Below, piece after piece: positions 52,535 through 61,684 of a DNA stretch of 64,000 bases. The stretch lies in NCBI GenBank assembly GCA_944327275.1, contig CALVHB010000040.1, positions 124,001-188,000 of the forward strand, in the 5' to 3' direction. The stretch is from Candidatus Gastranaerophilales bacterium (GTDB lineage: Bacteria > Cyanobacteriota > Vampirovibrionia > Gastranaerophilales > Gastranaerophilaceae). A program made the position numbers and the translations under genes. Under the pieces are notes generated by a model that saw only the letters and a program-made list of their open reading frames with translations, had not been told where the DNA came from and ran no database searches. Numbering within the stretch: position 1 is the first letter of the stretch; each line of letters starts with the position of its first letter.

Positions 52535-53494
52535 TTAGTCTTTAGCGTGTCCTGCTGTTCCTAGAACGTCTATCATTTTGTGTTTTACCATTTCTTTTAC
52601 AGCAGTTCTTCCTGGTCCCATGTATTCTCTTGGGTCGAATTTTTCAGGATGTTCAACAAAGAATTCTCTGATTGTTGAAGTCATAGCTAATCTCAAGTCA
52701 GTATCGATGTTAATTTTAGCTACACCGTGTTTAGATGCATAATTTAACATATCTTCTGGTACACCTTGAGCGTTTGGTAATTGTCCACCGTATTGGTTGC
52801 ATTTTGCAACGAATTCAGCAGGAACTGAAGATGAACCGTGAAGTACTAGAGGGAAATCATATCCAACAGCTGCATTAACAGCCTTTTTAATTTCTGCAAG
52901 TCTTTCGAAGTCTAATTTAGCTTCTCCAGAGAATTTGTATGCACCGTGTGATGTTCCGATAGCTACTGCTAATGAATCACAACCAGTTTCTTTAACAAAT
53001 CTTGCAGCTTCTTCAGGATCTGTATATGTTGAATCTTTTGCATGAACTTTAACATCATCTTCAACACCAGCTAATTTACCAAGTTCAGCTTCAACTGATA
53101 CTCCGCGAGGATGAGCATAGTCAACTACTTGTTTTGTTAATTTGATGTTTTCTTCTAGTGGGAATCTTGAACCATCGATCATTACTGAAGAAAATCCACC
53201 ATCGATACAAGCTTTACAAATTTCAAAATCAGCACCGTGATCTAAGTGTAAAGCGATAGGTACTGTAGTTGTAGCTAATGCTGCTTCTACTAATTTAATC
53301 AAATAAGTTTGATTTGCATATTTTCTTGCACCTGCAGAAACTTGTAAAATAATAGGTGATTGAGTTTCTTCTGCAGCTTCTGCAATACCTTGTAAAATTT
53401 CCATGTTGTTTACGTTGTAAGCACCGATAGCATAACCGCCAGCTAATGCTTTTTTGAACATTTCTCCTGTTCCAACCAATTTTCTTTCACTCAT
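52535..53494 (-). CDS. fba: Fructose-bisphosphate aldolase, class II
   Basis: 319 residues. Zinc ligands in LHLDHGADFE, VEAELGKLAGVEDDV, and SHGAYKFSGE (His), LVLHGSSSVP (His). Glycolytic enzyme cleaving fructose-1,6-bisphosphate into dihydroxyacetone phosphate and glyceraldehyde-3-phosphate. AGAAGGAG supports the start. Codon use looks more biased than in the hypothetical neighbours, consistent with high expression. Confidence 0.96.
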   Translation of the reverse strand: MSERKLVGTGEMFKKALAGGYAIGAYNVNNMEILQGIAEAAEETQSPIILQVSAGARKYANQTYLIKLVEAALATTTVPIALHLDHGADFEICKACIDGGFSSVMIDGSRFPLEENIKLTKQVVDYAHPRGVSVEAELGKLAGVEDDVKVHAKDSTYTDPEEAARFVKETGCDSLAVAIGTSHGAYKFSGEAKLDFERLAEIKKAVNAAVGYDFPLVLHGSSSVPAEFVAKCNQYGGQLPNAQGVPEDMLNYASKHGVAKINIDTDLRLAMTSTIREFFVEHPEKFDPREYMGPGRTAVKEMVKHKMIDVLGTAGHAKD

Positions 53495-53594
53495 TTGAGT
53501 TCTCCTTCTTTTGTAAATATATTACACACATTAAGGGTACAACAAACAAAAAAACGGCGCAAGTGTAAAGAAATGTTAATATCGTATATATAAT

Positions 53595-53624
53595 TTTACA
53601 AACCCTCTAATAAATTGATATAAT
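53595..53624 (+). promoter_or_regulatory. Promoter before the 30-codon ORF
   Basis: TTTACA (53595-53600), 18 bp, TATAAT (53619-53624), with expected start near 53631 and the ribosome site AAAAGGGG right after. Confidence 0.5.
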
Positions 53625-53642
53625 AAGGAAAAAGGGGAATTA

Positions 53643-53735
53643 ATGAATAAATTTGAGGGCAAAAATTTTTTTTGTTGCACCTTGGATTACTCGTATAGAA
53701 AAAAGTGTGAAGTAAGTATAATAATAGTGGGGTAA
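53643..53735 (+). CDS. Possible 30-residue small protein or leader peptide
   Basis: ATG at 53643 with AGGGG five bases upstream, 30 codons to TAA at 53733-53735, three bases before the ATG of the next gene. Cys-Cys pair (FFCC), aromatic and basic residues, Ile-rich end. No family. The good ribosome site and the tight junction favour translation. It may serve as a leader that couples or regulates the next gene. Confidence 0.4.
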   Translation: MNKFEGKNFFCCTLDYSYRKKCEVSIIIVG

Positions 53736-53738
53736 AAG

Positions 53739-54881
53739 ATGAACATCCAACCAATTTCAAGTATTTCTGTAAAAAATTATCAAAGTAACGTTGATTTTTC
53801 CGGTCGTAATAATGATAAGAAAAAGAATTTGCACATTAATTTTAATCCGGCTAAAAAGTTGGCTGTGCCTTTGGCCGCAACAGTTTTGGCTATAAATACA
53901 CCAGTTTCGGTAAAAAGTGCGGAATCTTCTGCAAATTATCCTGGTGTAGCTACAGAATTAGCTTATGAAGCGCCTAGTGTTTCAAGATCTTCTGCAAATG
54001 CTAAGGTTTTAGATTTGAAAACATTTGATAATTACAAGGTTTCTGTAAAACCTATGGATACAGACAGAAACTCAAAAACTGCAGAAACATTGAGAGTTGA
54101 GATATCTACTCCTGGAGGAATTGAAAAAGGATCTATTCAATCTGTCGGTACAGCTAATCTTAACATAACAGGTGCTTTAGAGTCTGAATATTCTGAGTTG
54201 CTTTCTTATAACCAGACAGTTGTTAAGTTAGATAGTGACCCTGATATGGAATACGTTTTGTTCGACCAAGATTTGCATGATTACGTAATGGATTTTGCAC
54301 AAAATAAATTAGCTGTAAAAAATAATGGTGCTGTTAAAGTAAAAAATCTTGATCGTGATATGCGCACAGTTGGTCCTTACGGATTGGATACAAGATTATT
54401 TACAGATAGTTGGCTAGAATCTGCAAAACATTATCAGTTTGATTATGAGAAAAAATATGGAGAACCTTCTTGGACAACTGATATGTTTGAGATTGATAAC
54501 GGAAGAGCAATGTTATACGGATATAACAATGATTCAAATGAAGTTGATGCTGAGGTAATAACTTTAAGATATATCCCTGATAATATTGTAGAAACTGGTA
54601 AGTATCCGGTATTAGAATTAAAGGGATTGACTACTGTTAAAAGTCAGTTAATGGATATGACAGGTAATATCAGAGAGATTGAATACCCTGCAGTTGAACT
54701 TTATTGCAGAGGATGGAACAGCACTGTTTACATGGTAGATCAGAAATTGTATGACAATCTTATGGAATTAAAAGGTGATGATGTAAACAATAATGCTAAT
54801 ATTAAATTTGATGTAAAAGCTACTACTACCCAGTTGGTTAGTGGAACAGGTGCCGTTTCTCGCGATCTAAACCGTATGTAA
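53739..54881 (+). CDS. Hypothetical protein with extended N-terminal signal-like region
   Basis: 380 residues, not recognised. The first 35 residues are polar with VDFSGRNNDKKK; a hydrophobic segment (LAVPLAATVLAINTPV) and VKSAES follow, which reads as a signal peptide with an unusually long n-region. The rest (60-380) is beta-rich with several TDRNS, DSDPDMEYVLFD and YGYNNDSNEVDAEV loops; no repeats seen. Ends one hairpin before the next gene. Probably periplasmic or surface; function unknown. Confidence 0.7.
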   Translation: MNIQPISSISVKNYQSNVDFSGRNNDKKKNLHINFNPAKKLAVPLAATVLAINTPVSVKSAESSANYPGVATELAYEAPSVSRSSANAKVLDLKTFDNYKVSVKPMDTDRNSKTAETLRVEISTPGGIEKGSIQSVGTANLNITGALESEYSELLSYNQTVVKLDSDPDMEYVLFDQDLHDYVMDFAQNKLAVKNNGAVKVKNLDRDMRTVGPYGLDTRLFTDSWLESAKHYQFDYEKKYGEPSWTTDMFEIDNGRAMLYGYNNDSNEVDAEVITLRYIPDNIVETGKYPVLELKGLTTVKSQLMDMTGNIREIEYPAVELYCRGWNSTVYMVDQKLYDNLMELKGDDVNNNANIKFDVKATTTQLVSGTGAVSRDLNRM

Positions 54882-54893
54882 ACATTTGTAAAC
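54878..54893 (+). promoter_or_regulatory. Conserved upstream box (copy 1)
   Basis: GTAAACATTTGTAAAC, 78 bases before the ATG at 54971; overlaps the stop codon of the previous gene. The same box (GTAAATATTTGTAAAG) lies 82 bases before the paralogue at 57641. Confidence 0.4.
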
Positions 54894-54899
54894 ATGTAG

Positions 54900-54934
54900 A
54901 AACATGGTGAAATTCACGTTTCATCCATGTTTTT
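54900..54934 (+). terminator. Probable terminator of the 53.7-kb gene
   Basis: AAACATGG-TGAAA / TTTCATCCATGTTTTT with a one-base bulge and a T5 tail. Confidence 0.65.
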
Positions 54935-54970
54935 ACATGTATAGTGCTATAAAAGAGAGAAATATAAAAA

Positions 54971-57484
54971 ATGAGAGTTGAAAACGGCAAAGTTATTGGA
55001 TCTGTTCGTGGGGTTTTGCCAGATTCGCATCCTGAGACAGTATTGAAAATAGATTTAAAAGAATTAACACCAGAGGTAAAAGCCTGGTTAAAGAGTTCTG
55101 GTATTGATATTAGTACCTGGCAGAATTTTTCTCCAGAAGAAAAAGAACAATATTTACAAGGTATTCGCGATAATATTCTAAAGCAATTAAATACCAAATT
55201 GCCAGATAATAATCAACTTGCACAAGATGGCTCAGAAGTGGTGTCAACTGCTAATTCTAGCCAAAATTCTGTTGAGTCTGCAACTGATAAAAAAGCTTTT
55301 ATGCCTGCAATAGATGTTTTGTCTGCTGATTGGCAAAACAAGACAATGCAGGAAAAAATAGATACTTTTACTACAGTCTTTTCTATGCATAAAGCAGGTG
55401 AAGATTGGGATAAGATGACTCCGGAACAACAAGAGCAGTACAAGGCTGAAAGATTTGAAGAATTTACATCAAAATTGCCTGGGTATAACAAAACCGGAGA
55501 AAAAGACCAACAAAAATATCTTGAGAGACTAGTATACAATGCTGAATTGTTATTAGAATCCAAAATGTCTCCTGAGGAATTTTTCAGTTTGCCAAAAGAA
55601 AAGCAGGCTGAGCTTGTTCAAAATTCAACTGTAGTAAATCCTGAATTTAAGAAAACTTTGCAGGATAGATATGCACTAGATCAAAATGCTGCTGAATTTT
55701 CAGGTAAGACTACAGAAGAATTTAATAGGCTTTCTGGAAAAGAAAAAGCTCAATTAAAATTCAATTATATTAAATCAAAAAAAGAAAGAAATGAGAAATT
55801 AACAGAAAGCGAACGTAATTTTCATGGATATTATAAATTTATAAGCAGAACTACAGGTAACTTTGAGGCTTCTGAAATTGATTTATCTAAATCAGCTGAT
55901 AGTTATGTCTACAAAGATGATGTTTTTGTGGCTTTAGTAAAAGACAAAAACTTGGAATCTGGGACAGCTGAGTATAACAGAGCTTATGCTGATTCTATTC
56001 AGCGCCAATTAGAGGGCTTATCTCCTGAAGAGGCTAAAGAAAAATACAGAGAAATGTTCGCTAATATGCCAGAAGAAAGATTCTATGCAGTTAGAGGGGC
56101 ATTGAAGTATTTACGTCAAGACTCAAGAAAAGCTATTGAAGAAAACGTGCCTAGTATGACCGGAAATCAAGTTTTAATATATGCAAACGGAGCTTACGGT
56201 GATAGCGACAATGTCGATGAGGTTAATAGTTTCTTGTCAAACATTGGCGATTCTGAAGAAGCAGTTGTTTTGTATAAAAACAATGGTCACGTATTTGAAA
56301 ACAATGATATTAATACTGCGGTTAACTTATATGCAGTTAACTCTAATAATGACAAGTTAATCGAGGCCGGCGCAATTGGTTTGAATACTTGTGATGAAGA
56401 TGTGATTGCTGACACTTATAACAAAGTAAGTGCTTCAGAAATTGCAACTCCAGAATCAAAGTCAAAATATGCAGCTTACAGTATAAAATTTGCAGAAAAT
56501 GATGCATCAAGAGAAGCAAGACAGGATCAAATCTACAATACAAACAATATTGATATGATTGACGGTTCTATTTCTGCAATCAAATATTTCGAAACATCTG
56601 AAAGCCGCGACAAAGCTGATGAAAAAGCTTTTAATTGGATAGAAAACTGTGATAATGAAGATTACAGAAGACGTTTAACAGAAACAAGATTCAATATGAT
56701 TTCAGAGTTAAACCCAGATGAACAACTTTCAAAATTCGATAGAACGATGAATTCAATGCATCAGGATGTAAAAGAGTGTGGGGCATCTAATGTGGATAAA
56801 TTAGATCCTTCTGTGCAAAATGAAGCAATGGAAAGCGCTTATTCTACCGGAGATGAAGAAGTAGTTAATGCTGCTATGGAAAGTCTTTCAAACAGTAAGT
56901 CTATAGATGCTATTGAACAGGAACTTCCTAGAGCGGTAATTAATGCAGTAGAAAAAGATGATTTAACAAGATTATATAATGATTTTGATGCCGTTGACGA
57001 TGGTTTATCTTCTTTAAGACAAAGAGTTGCAAGTGGGGCAAAATTGTCTGCTCAGGAATATGCATCACTTTCCCCTCAGGAAAAGCGAGAATATTTCGCA
57101 AGTTATTTCAAAAAATTACCTTTGGAACAAAAGATTAAAATGTTGACTTCAATTCCGAATGGTACACAAAAAAGAAGTATTTATAAGATGTTAGCACAAT
57201 CAAATGACAATTTGTTTAATATTCTTATAAGTGATGCAAATATTGCAAAAGATATCAGAGATATGAATATTTCAGAAGCTATTAATAATAAAATTGATAA
57301 TATAATTCTTCAAAAAAGAGCTTCAGAAATTCAGTTTGCAAATTTAGCAAATGACTATGAACTTGCAGAAGATAATTCAAACACAAATAACCAAACTGAA
57401 AAATATTTTGCAAGTGTTAATAGTGGAAACTTTGATACCAAAGAGATTTATAAAAAAGATAAAAGAGGAAATATTCTCGTATAG
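54971..57484 (+). CDS. Large hypothetical protein, first of a paralogue pair
   Basis: 837 residues, no signal peptide, no recognised domain. The N-terminus holds LTPEVKAWLKSSGIDISTW then SPEEKEQY. The motif (W/F/Y)-x-x-(L/M/F)-(S/T)-P-x-x-(K/Q) recurs at about residues 48 (WQNFSPEEK), 145 (WDKMTPEQQ), 203 (FFSLPKEKQ), 250 (FNRLSGKEK) and 696 (YASLSPQEK). Residues 400-690 are helical with repeats of acidic/Asn-rich segments. Ends in a terminator. The paralogue follows. Both have the same upstream boxes. Confidence 0.75.
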   Translation: MRVENGKVIGSVRGVLPDSHPETVLKIDLKELTPEVKAWLKSSGIDISTWQNFSPEEKEQYLQGIRDNILKQLNTKLPDNNQLAQDGSEVVSTANSSQNSVESATDKKAFMPAIDVLSADWQNKTMQEKIDTFTTVFSMHKAGEDWDKMTPEQQEQYKAERFEEFTSKLPGYNKTGEKDQQKYLERLVYNAELLLESKMSPEEFFSLPKEKQAELVQNSTVVNPEFKKTLQDRYALDQNAAEFSGKTTEEFNRLSGKEKAQLKFNYIKSKKERNEKLTESERNFHGYYKFISRTTGNFEASEIDLSKSADSYVYKDDVFVALVKDKNLESGTAEYNRAYADSIQRQLEGLSPEEAKEKYREMFANMPEERFYAVRGALKYLRQDSRKAIEENVPSMTGNQVLIYANGAYGDSDNVDEVNSFLSNIGDSEEAVVLYKNNGHVFENNDINTAVNLYAVNSNNDKLIEAGAIGLNTCDEDVIADTYNKVSASEIATPESKSKYAAYSIKFAENDASREARQDQIYNTNNIDMIDGSISAIKYFETSESRDKADEKAFNWIENCDNEDYRRRLTETRFNMISELNPDEQLSKFDRTMNSMHQDVKECGASNVDKLDPSVQNEAMESAYSTGDEEVVNAAMESLSNSKSIDAIEQELPRAVINAVEKDDLTRLYNDFDAVDDGLSSLRQRVASGAKLSAQEYASLSPQEKREYFASYFKKLPLEQKIKMLTSIPNGTQKRSIYKMLAQSNDNLFNILISDANIAKDIRDMNISEAINNKIDNIILQKRASEIQFANLANDYELAEDNSNTNNQTEKYFASVNSGNFDTKEIYKKDKRGNILV

Positions 57485-57502
57485 GTACATAATTTGTAGG
57501 TG

Positions 57503-57537
57503 AGTCGACTAAGTTATTCTTAGCTTAGTCGACTTTT
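57503..57537 (+). terminator. Terminator between the paralogues
   Basis: AGTCGACTAAG / CTTAGTCGACT (57503-57513, 57524-57534) then TTT. Confidence 0.75.
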
Positions 57538-57543
57538 ACATCT

Positions 57544-57559
57544 GTAAATATTTGTAAAG
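57544..57559 (+). promoter_or_regulatory. Conserved upstream box (copy 2)
   Basis: GTAAATATTTGTAAAG, 82 bases before the ATG at 57641; copy 1 is at 54878. A second common block (TTTTAYATRTATAGTG) ends 24-28 bases before both ATGs (54946 and 57612). Confidence 0.4.
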
Positions 57560-57640
57560 AAAATATTTATATTTTAAATTTTAAGGGAATATTTACTTTT
57601 ATATATATAGTGAGAGTTTTAGAAAGAGAGCAAAACTGTA

Positions 57641-59515
57641 ATGGTGTCAGAAGTAAATAAAAATACCCCTATAGATTCTAACATTCAGCCTGTCAAAGGT
57701 AGTGATGCCAATAGTTCTGCACCTCAGAAGTTAAACACGGTTATGCTAGATTCTGAAATCTTGGAAATGCTGAAAAAGCTTGGTATAAGTCTTGAAGAAT
57801 GGAACTCTTTTTCTCCTGAACAGCAAGCTAAGAAGATATCTGAATACAAGGTATTAGAAAATGAAGATATAGTGCCGACAGGATTAAAGCTTGAAAAATC
57901 TCAAACTTCTGAAATATCAGCATACGAAAAAGAGATTAATGAAAGAACTGGTGCAGATGGTAAATGGGAGAAAAAAGTTCAAGGAACCACTTTCTCTGAA
58001 GCATTGACAAAGTTCTATGGAAAAAAATATGCAGAAGCAACTCCTGAAAAACAAAGAGAATTAGAAGAAACATACTTCAACGAGTATATTTTGAAAGATG
58101 CTAAAGTTTCAGGTAAAAAAGTTAATGTAAACTCTCAGTACAGGTTATACTTAGACAGAGCTGACAGTTACGATGAATACGTAAAAGTAGCATCTATGAT
58201 ATCCAGATTGGAAGGTCGTACAGATGCAGAAACTGCAAAAATTCAAGGTAATGCCTACGACGATGCTGTTTTGAAGCCTGAAGACATAACTCGTCAAAAA
58301 GCCGGTTATGAAGGGACTACAAGTGTCGTCGGAAAATTGCATGAAAGTGTTCAAGAAAGAATTATAGATGATGCAGACGCAGATTTTGCAACAACAAAAG
58401 CAAGACAAAATATTGTTCAAAATACTCCTTTATTAAAAGATTCAAACAGTGCTATTATGGCAATTATTGAAACAAAGGATGATGAAGCAATTTCTGCTTT
58501 TGGGGACTATAATACAATCAATGAGATTGAAAGATTAAAAGGCAAAGAATCAGCAAATGATGCTTTTAAAATAATTACTGATAGTAGAGATATAAAAAAT
58601 ACAACTCAAGAAGATATCGTAGAAAAAACTATTTCCAAGAACGAAAACGATTTAAGAAAAGAAGAGTTGGGTAATATTGCTTTTAAGAGTGAAAATGTTC
58701 ATTCGATAGTCGGTGCTCAAAGAGCTGTTAATACAATTAAAAATGAAGAAGTTTTTGAACGCTATGACAAAAATGCAATGAACGCTATAGATTCTTTGGA
58801 TTCAAAGGAAGATAGAATATATGCTACAGAAGCAAGAATGGACACAATGTCAAAGGCTCTTGTAGAAAGACAAAAAAAGATGTATGCAAATACAATGGAA
58901 TCAAAACATGATGATGTCTTGGAAACCGCAGCATCAAATATATATAAATTGGATGAAGCAGTAAGAGATTATGCAGAATCTCTTACGAAATCGTTGGGTA
59001 AAGAAAATGTGACAAGCAGTATTCAAAAAACTCCTCCAACAGAACAAAATACTTCTGATAATAATGCTGTCCAAAAAAGAAGTTATACTGAAACTCAAGG
59101 TACTCAGACCTCAAATAATTCAAAACAGTTAAATCAACAATATCAAGTTGAACAGGCTGCTAAAAAACTTGATTTATCAACTATAGATGGTATCCAAAAG
59201 TTTATAAAAATTGCAGGCAGATATCCTCTCCAGTTTGGAAATTATTTGGCAGGACTGAAAGGTAATGAACTTCAAGATAAAGTACTTACTTTGTGTAAAT
59301 ACGCCCCAGAAAAAATAATCGGTCTGGTGAAAAATAATCCAAGTCTCGGAGTATTTATTCTTAACTGTTCTAAAGTTAATCTTTCTATTCAAAATAAGGT
59401 AGCAAAAGAGATTCTTAGTTCTTCAACAGAAGGTTCTGCTGAATGGAAATTAGCAAATAGTCACTTGAATAGATATGATGTAAGTAAAAAAACTAATGAA
59501 AAACCAAAAATATAG
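57641..59515 (+). CDS. Large hypothetical protein, second of the paralogue pair
   Basis: 624 residues, no signal peptide. Residues about 36-65 (EILEMLKKLGISLEEW, NSFSPEQQ) match the N-terminus of the preceding gene product, and TPEKQRELEETYF near 130 is a further motif copy. The middle is helical and charged. About 450-510 is a Gln/Ser/Thr linker, and about 520-624 is a compact helical C-terminal domain (DGIQKFIKIAGRYPLQFGNYL, IIGLVKNNPSLGVFIL). Function unknown. AAAGAGAG precedes the ATG, as in the paralogue. Confidence 0.75.
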   Translation: MVSEVNKNTPIDSNIQPVKGSDANSSAPQKLNTVMLDSEILEMLKKLGISLEEWNSFSPEQQAKKISEYKVLENEDIVPTGLKLEKSQTSEISAYEKEINERTGADGKWEKKVQGTTFSEALTKFYGKKYAEATPEKQRELEETYFNEYILKDAKVSGKKVNVNSQYRLYLDRADSYDEYVKVASMISRLEGRTDAETAKIQGNAYDDAVLKPEDITRQKAGYEGTTSVVGKLHESVQERIIDDADADFATTKARQNIVQNTPLLKDSNSAIMAIIETKDDEAISAFGDYNTINEIERLKGKESANDAFKIITDSRDIKNTTQEDIVEKTISKNENDLRKEELGNIAFKSENVHSIVGAQRAVNTIKNEEVFERYDKNAMNAIDSLDSKEDRIYATEARMDTMSKALVERQKKMYANTMESKHDDVLETAASNIYKLDEAVRDYAESLTKSLGKENVTSSIQKTPPTEQNTSDNNAVQKRSYTETQGTQTSNNSKQLNQQYQVEQAAKKLDLSTIDGIQKFIKIAGRYPLQFGNYLAGLKGNELQDKVLTLCKYAPEKIIGLVKNNPSLGVFILNCSKVNLSIQNKVAKEILSSSTEGSAEWKLANSHLNRYDVSKKTNEKPKI

Positions 59516-59608
59516 TCTATTGATTTTTATTGTTTTTTATATTTTAATGGACTTACAGCGGTTTTTTATATAATTCCGTGAGTTCATTAGAAAGAAGACA
59601 ATTTTAAA

Positions 59609-60496
59609 TTGCCGAATGAAAATATAATAGCAAAAGATATAAAATTGGCGAAGTATGCAGGTTTTTGCTACGGCGTAAAAAGAGCTGTGGAGACTGCTAA
59701 AAAATTAAAAGCCGAAAATCCGAATAAAGATGTATTTGTCTTAGGGGAGTTAATTCATAATACTCATGTTATTCATGATCTTGAAAAGCTTGGAATTAGA
59801 ACCTTGACAGAAATTCCTGAAAATGGTGAAGGAATTTGTGTAATTAGAAGCCATGGAGAAAGTCCTGAGGTAATAGAAAAAATAAAACAGGCAGGATTTG
59901 AGTTAGTAGATCTTACTTGTCCTGATGTAAAAAAAGTTCAGCAAAAAGCTATAGAATTAGCCAAGGATAATTATTTTGTAGTAATTGTCGGAAAAGAAGA
60001 ACACCCGGAAGTAATAGCAATCAAAGCAAATGCTAAGTTGTGGAGTGAGAATGTTATTGTAGCAGCTTCTCCTGAACAGCTTGTTCCATATAAGGATCAG
60101 ATTAAATCACATAAACGTGTTGGTGTAGTTGTTCAAACTACACAGAGGATTGCGACTTTAAATTCTATAGTTGAATATCTTACATCAATTTCAAAAGAAT
60201 TGCATATTGCAAATACCATATGTGCAAGTACTTCTATGCGTCAATCTGAGGCAAAAGAGCTTGCTCAAGAAAGTGATTTGGTAATAGTAGTTGGATCGAA
60301 AAAAAGTGCTAATACAACTCATTTGGCAGAGATTTTAAAAGATATAACCAAGACAATTCACATAGAAAATGCTGATGAATTGAATGAATATAATGAATTA
60401 ATTAAAAATTCTATAAAAATATCTGTTACAGCGGGAGCATCAACTCCTCAGGATATAATTGATGATGTTTTAAATAAATTAAGAAAGGAAAAATAA
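59609..60496 (+). CDS. ispH: 4-hydroxy-3-methylbut-2-enyl diphosphate reductase
   Basis: 295 residues. Three conserved Fe-S cysteines: GFCYGVKRAVE, DLTCPDVKK and NTICASTSMRQSEA. HGESPEV and HPEVIAI also match. It makes IPP and DMAPP at the end of the MEP pathway. The start is TTG at 59609 with no better ATG in frame and a weak ribosome site. rpsA follows after 4 bases, as in other bacteria where ispH and rpsA are linked. Confidence 0.95.
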   Translation: MPNENIIAKDIKLAKYAGFCYGVKRAVETAKKLKAENPNKDVFVLGELIHNTHVIHDLEKLGIRTLTEIPENGEGICVIRSHGESPEVIEKIKQAGFELVDLTCPDVKKVQQKAIELAKDNYFVVIVGKEEHPEVIAIKANAKLWSENVIVAASPEQLVPYKDQIKSHKRVGVVVQTTQRIATLNSIVEYLTSISKELHIANTICASTSMRQSEAKELAQESDLVIVVGSKKSANTTHLAEILKDITKTIHIENADELNEYNELIKNSIKISVTAGASTPQDIIDDVLNKLRKEK

Positions 60497-60500
60497 AAAA

Positions 60501-61577
60501 ATGACAGCAACATTAGAAAAAACAAACTTAGATGAATTTGAAAGATTATTAGAAGAATCTTTTTCAAAATCATTCTCAGTAGCTGATATCGTTGAAGGTA
60601 CAGTTATGAAAAAAGAAAATGATGGATACTTGATTAGTGTAAAAGGTGCTAAAACAGAAGCATTTTTACCTGAAAAAGAATTATCATCAGCAGAAGGTGC
60701 AGAATCTTTAGAAATTGGTGATGAAAAAGAATTCTACGTATTAAAAGAAGAAAATGATGAAGAAGGTATGGTACTTTCTCTTAAAAGACTTGCATTTGCT
60801 CAAGCTTGGGCTCAACTTAACGATGCAAAAATTCAAGGTGATACAATCCTTGCTAAAGTTGTATCAATCGTTAAAGGCGGTGTATTAGTTGATGTAGCTG
60901 ATTTGAAAGGTTTCATCCCATCTTCTCAATTAAGAACTGGAACTCCATTTGATGGTTTAATTGATACAAAAATTGAAGTTAAAGTATTAGAAGCTGATCC
61001 TAAGAAAAACAAATTAATCTTGTCTCAAAGACAAGATGTAGCAGAACAAAGAGATCAAGTAGTTGACAATATTTTGTCAGAACTTGAAGAAGGTGCTGTG
61101 GTAAAAGGTGAAGTTGTAAGAATCGCTGATTTCGGTGCTTTCGTTGATATTAACGGTATTGACGGACTTCTTCCAATTTCTGAAATTTCTTGGTCAAGAA
61201 TTAAACATCCTTCAGATGTAATTTCTTTAGGTGAAACTATTGAAGTTAAAATTATCAAAATTGATAATGAATTAAAAAGAATTTCATTATCATTGAAAAG
61301 AATGGGTGAAGATCCATGGCAACAAATTGAAGGACAATTTGAAGAAGGTCAAGTAATCACAGGAACAGTAAACAAAGTTACAGGTTTTGGTGCATTCATT
61401 AACATCTTCCCTGGTGTAGAAGCATTATTACCGGTTTCTGAAATGGCAGAAGAAAATGTTAATCCTTTCAACGTATTCAAAGTAGGTGACAGTGTAGAAG
61501 TTCTTATCAAAAAATTCACTCCACAAGAACACAGAATTGCTTTGAGTATCAAAGATATTAACAAAGATGCTGAATAA
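60501..61577 (+). CDS. rpsA: 30S ribosomal protein S1 (four S1 domains)
   Basis: 358 residues with four S1 domains starting near residues 28, 112, 197 and 283 (for example GAVVKGEVVRIADFGAFVDI and GQVITGTVNKVTGFGAFINI). E. coli S1 has six; four resembles shorter forms outside proteobacteria. Helps messages bind the 30S subunit. In a genome with many apparently leaderless or weak ribosome sites, S1 dependence is worth noting. Codon use is strongly biased. Co-transcribed with ispH. Confidence 0.95.
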   Translation: MTATLEKTNLDEFERLLEESFSKSFSVADIVEGTVMKKENDGYLISVKGAKTEAFLPEKELSSAEGAESLEIGDEKEFYVLKEENDEEGMVLSLKRLAFAQAWAQLNDAKIQGDTILAKVVSIVKGGVLVDVADLKGFIPSSQLRTGTPFDGLIDTKIEVKVLEADPKKNKLILSQRQDVAEQRDQVVDNILSELEEGAVVKGEVVRIADFGAFVDINGIDGLLPISEISWSRIKHPSDVISLGETIEVKIIKIDNELKRISLSLKRMGEDPWQQIEGQFEEGQVITGTVNKVTGFGAFINIFPGVEALLPVSEMAEENVNPFNVFKVGDSVEVLIKKFTPQEHRIALSIKDINKDAE

Positions 61578-61602
61578 TTAATTAAGCAAAATAAATAAAA
61601 AT

Positions 61603-61633
61603 AATAACGGTCTTGCATTGCAAGACCGTTATT
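61603..61633 (+). terminator. Terminator of the ispH-rpsA unit
   Basis: 15-bp perfect stem AATAACGGTCTTGCA / TGCAAGACCGTTATT, one-base loop as written (a larger effective loop is likely), with a short AT-rich tail. Confidence 0.7.
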
Positions 61634-61684
61634 TATATGGTTTGTAAAATTTTGTTAACATAAAGAAATTTAATGTGTGTAGGG

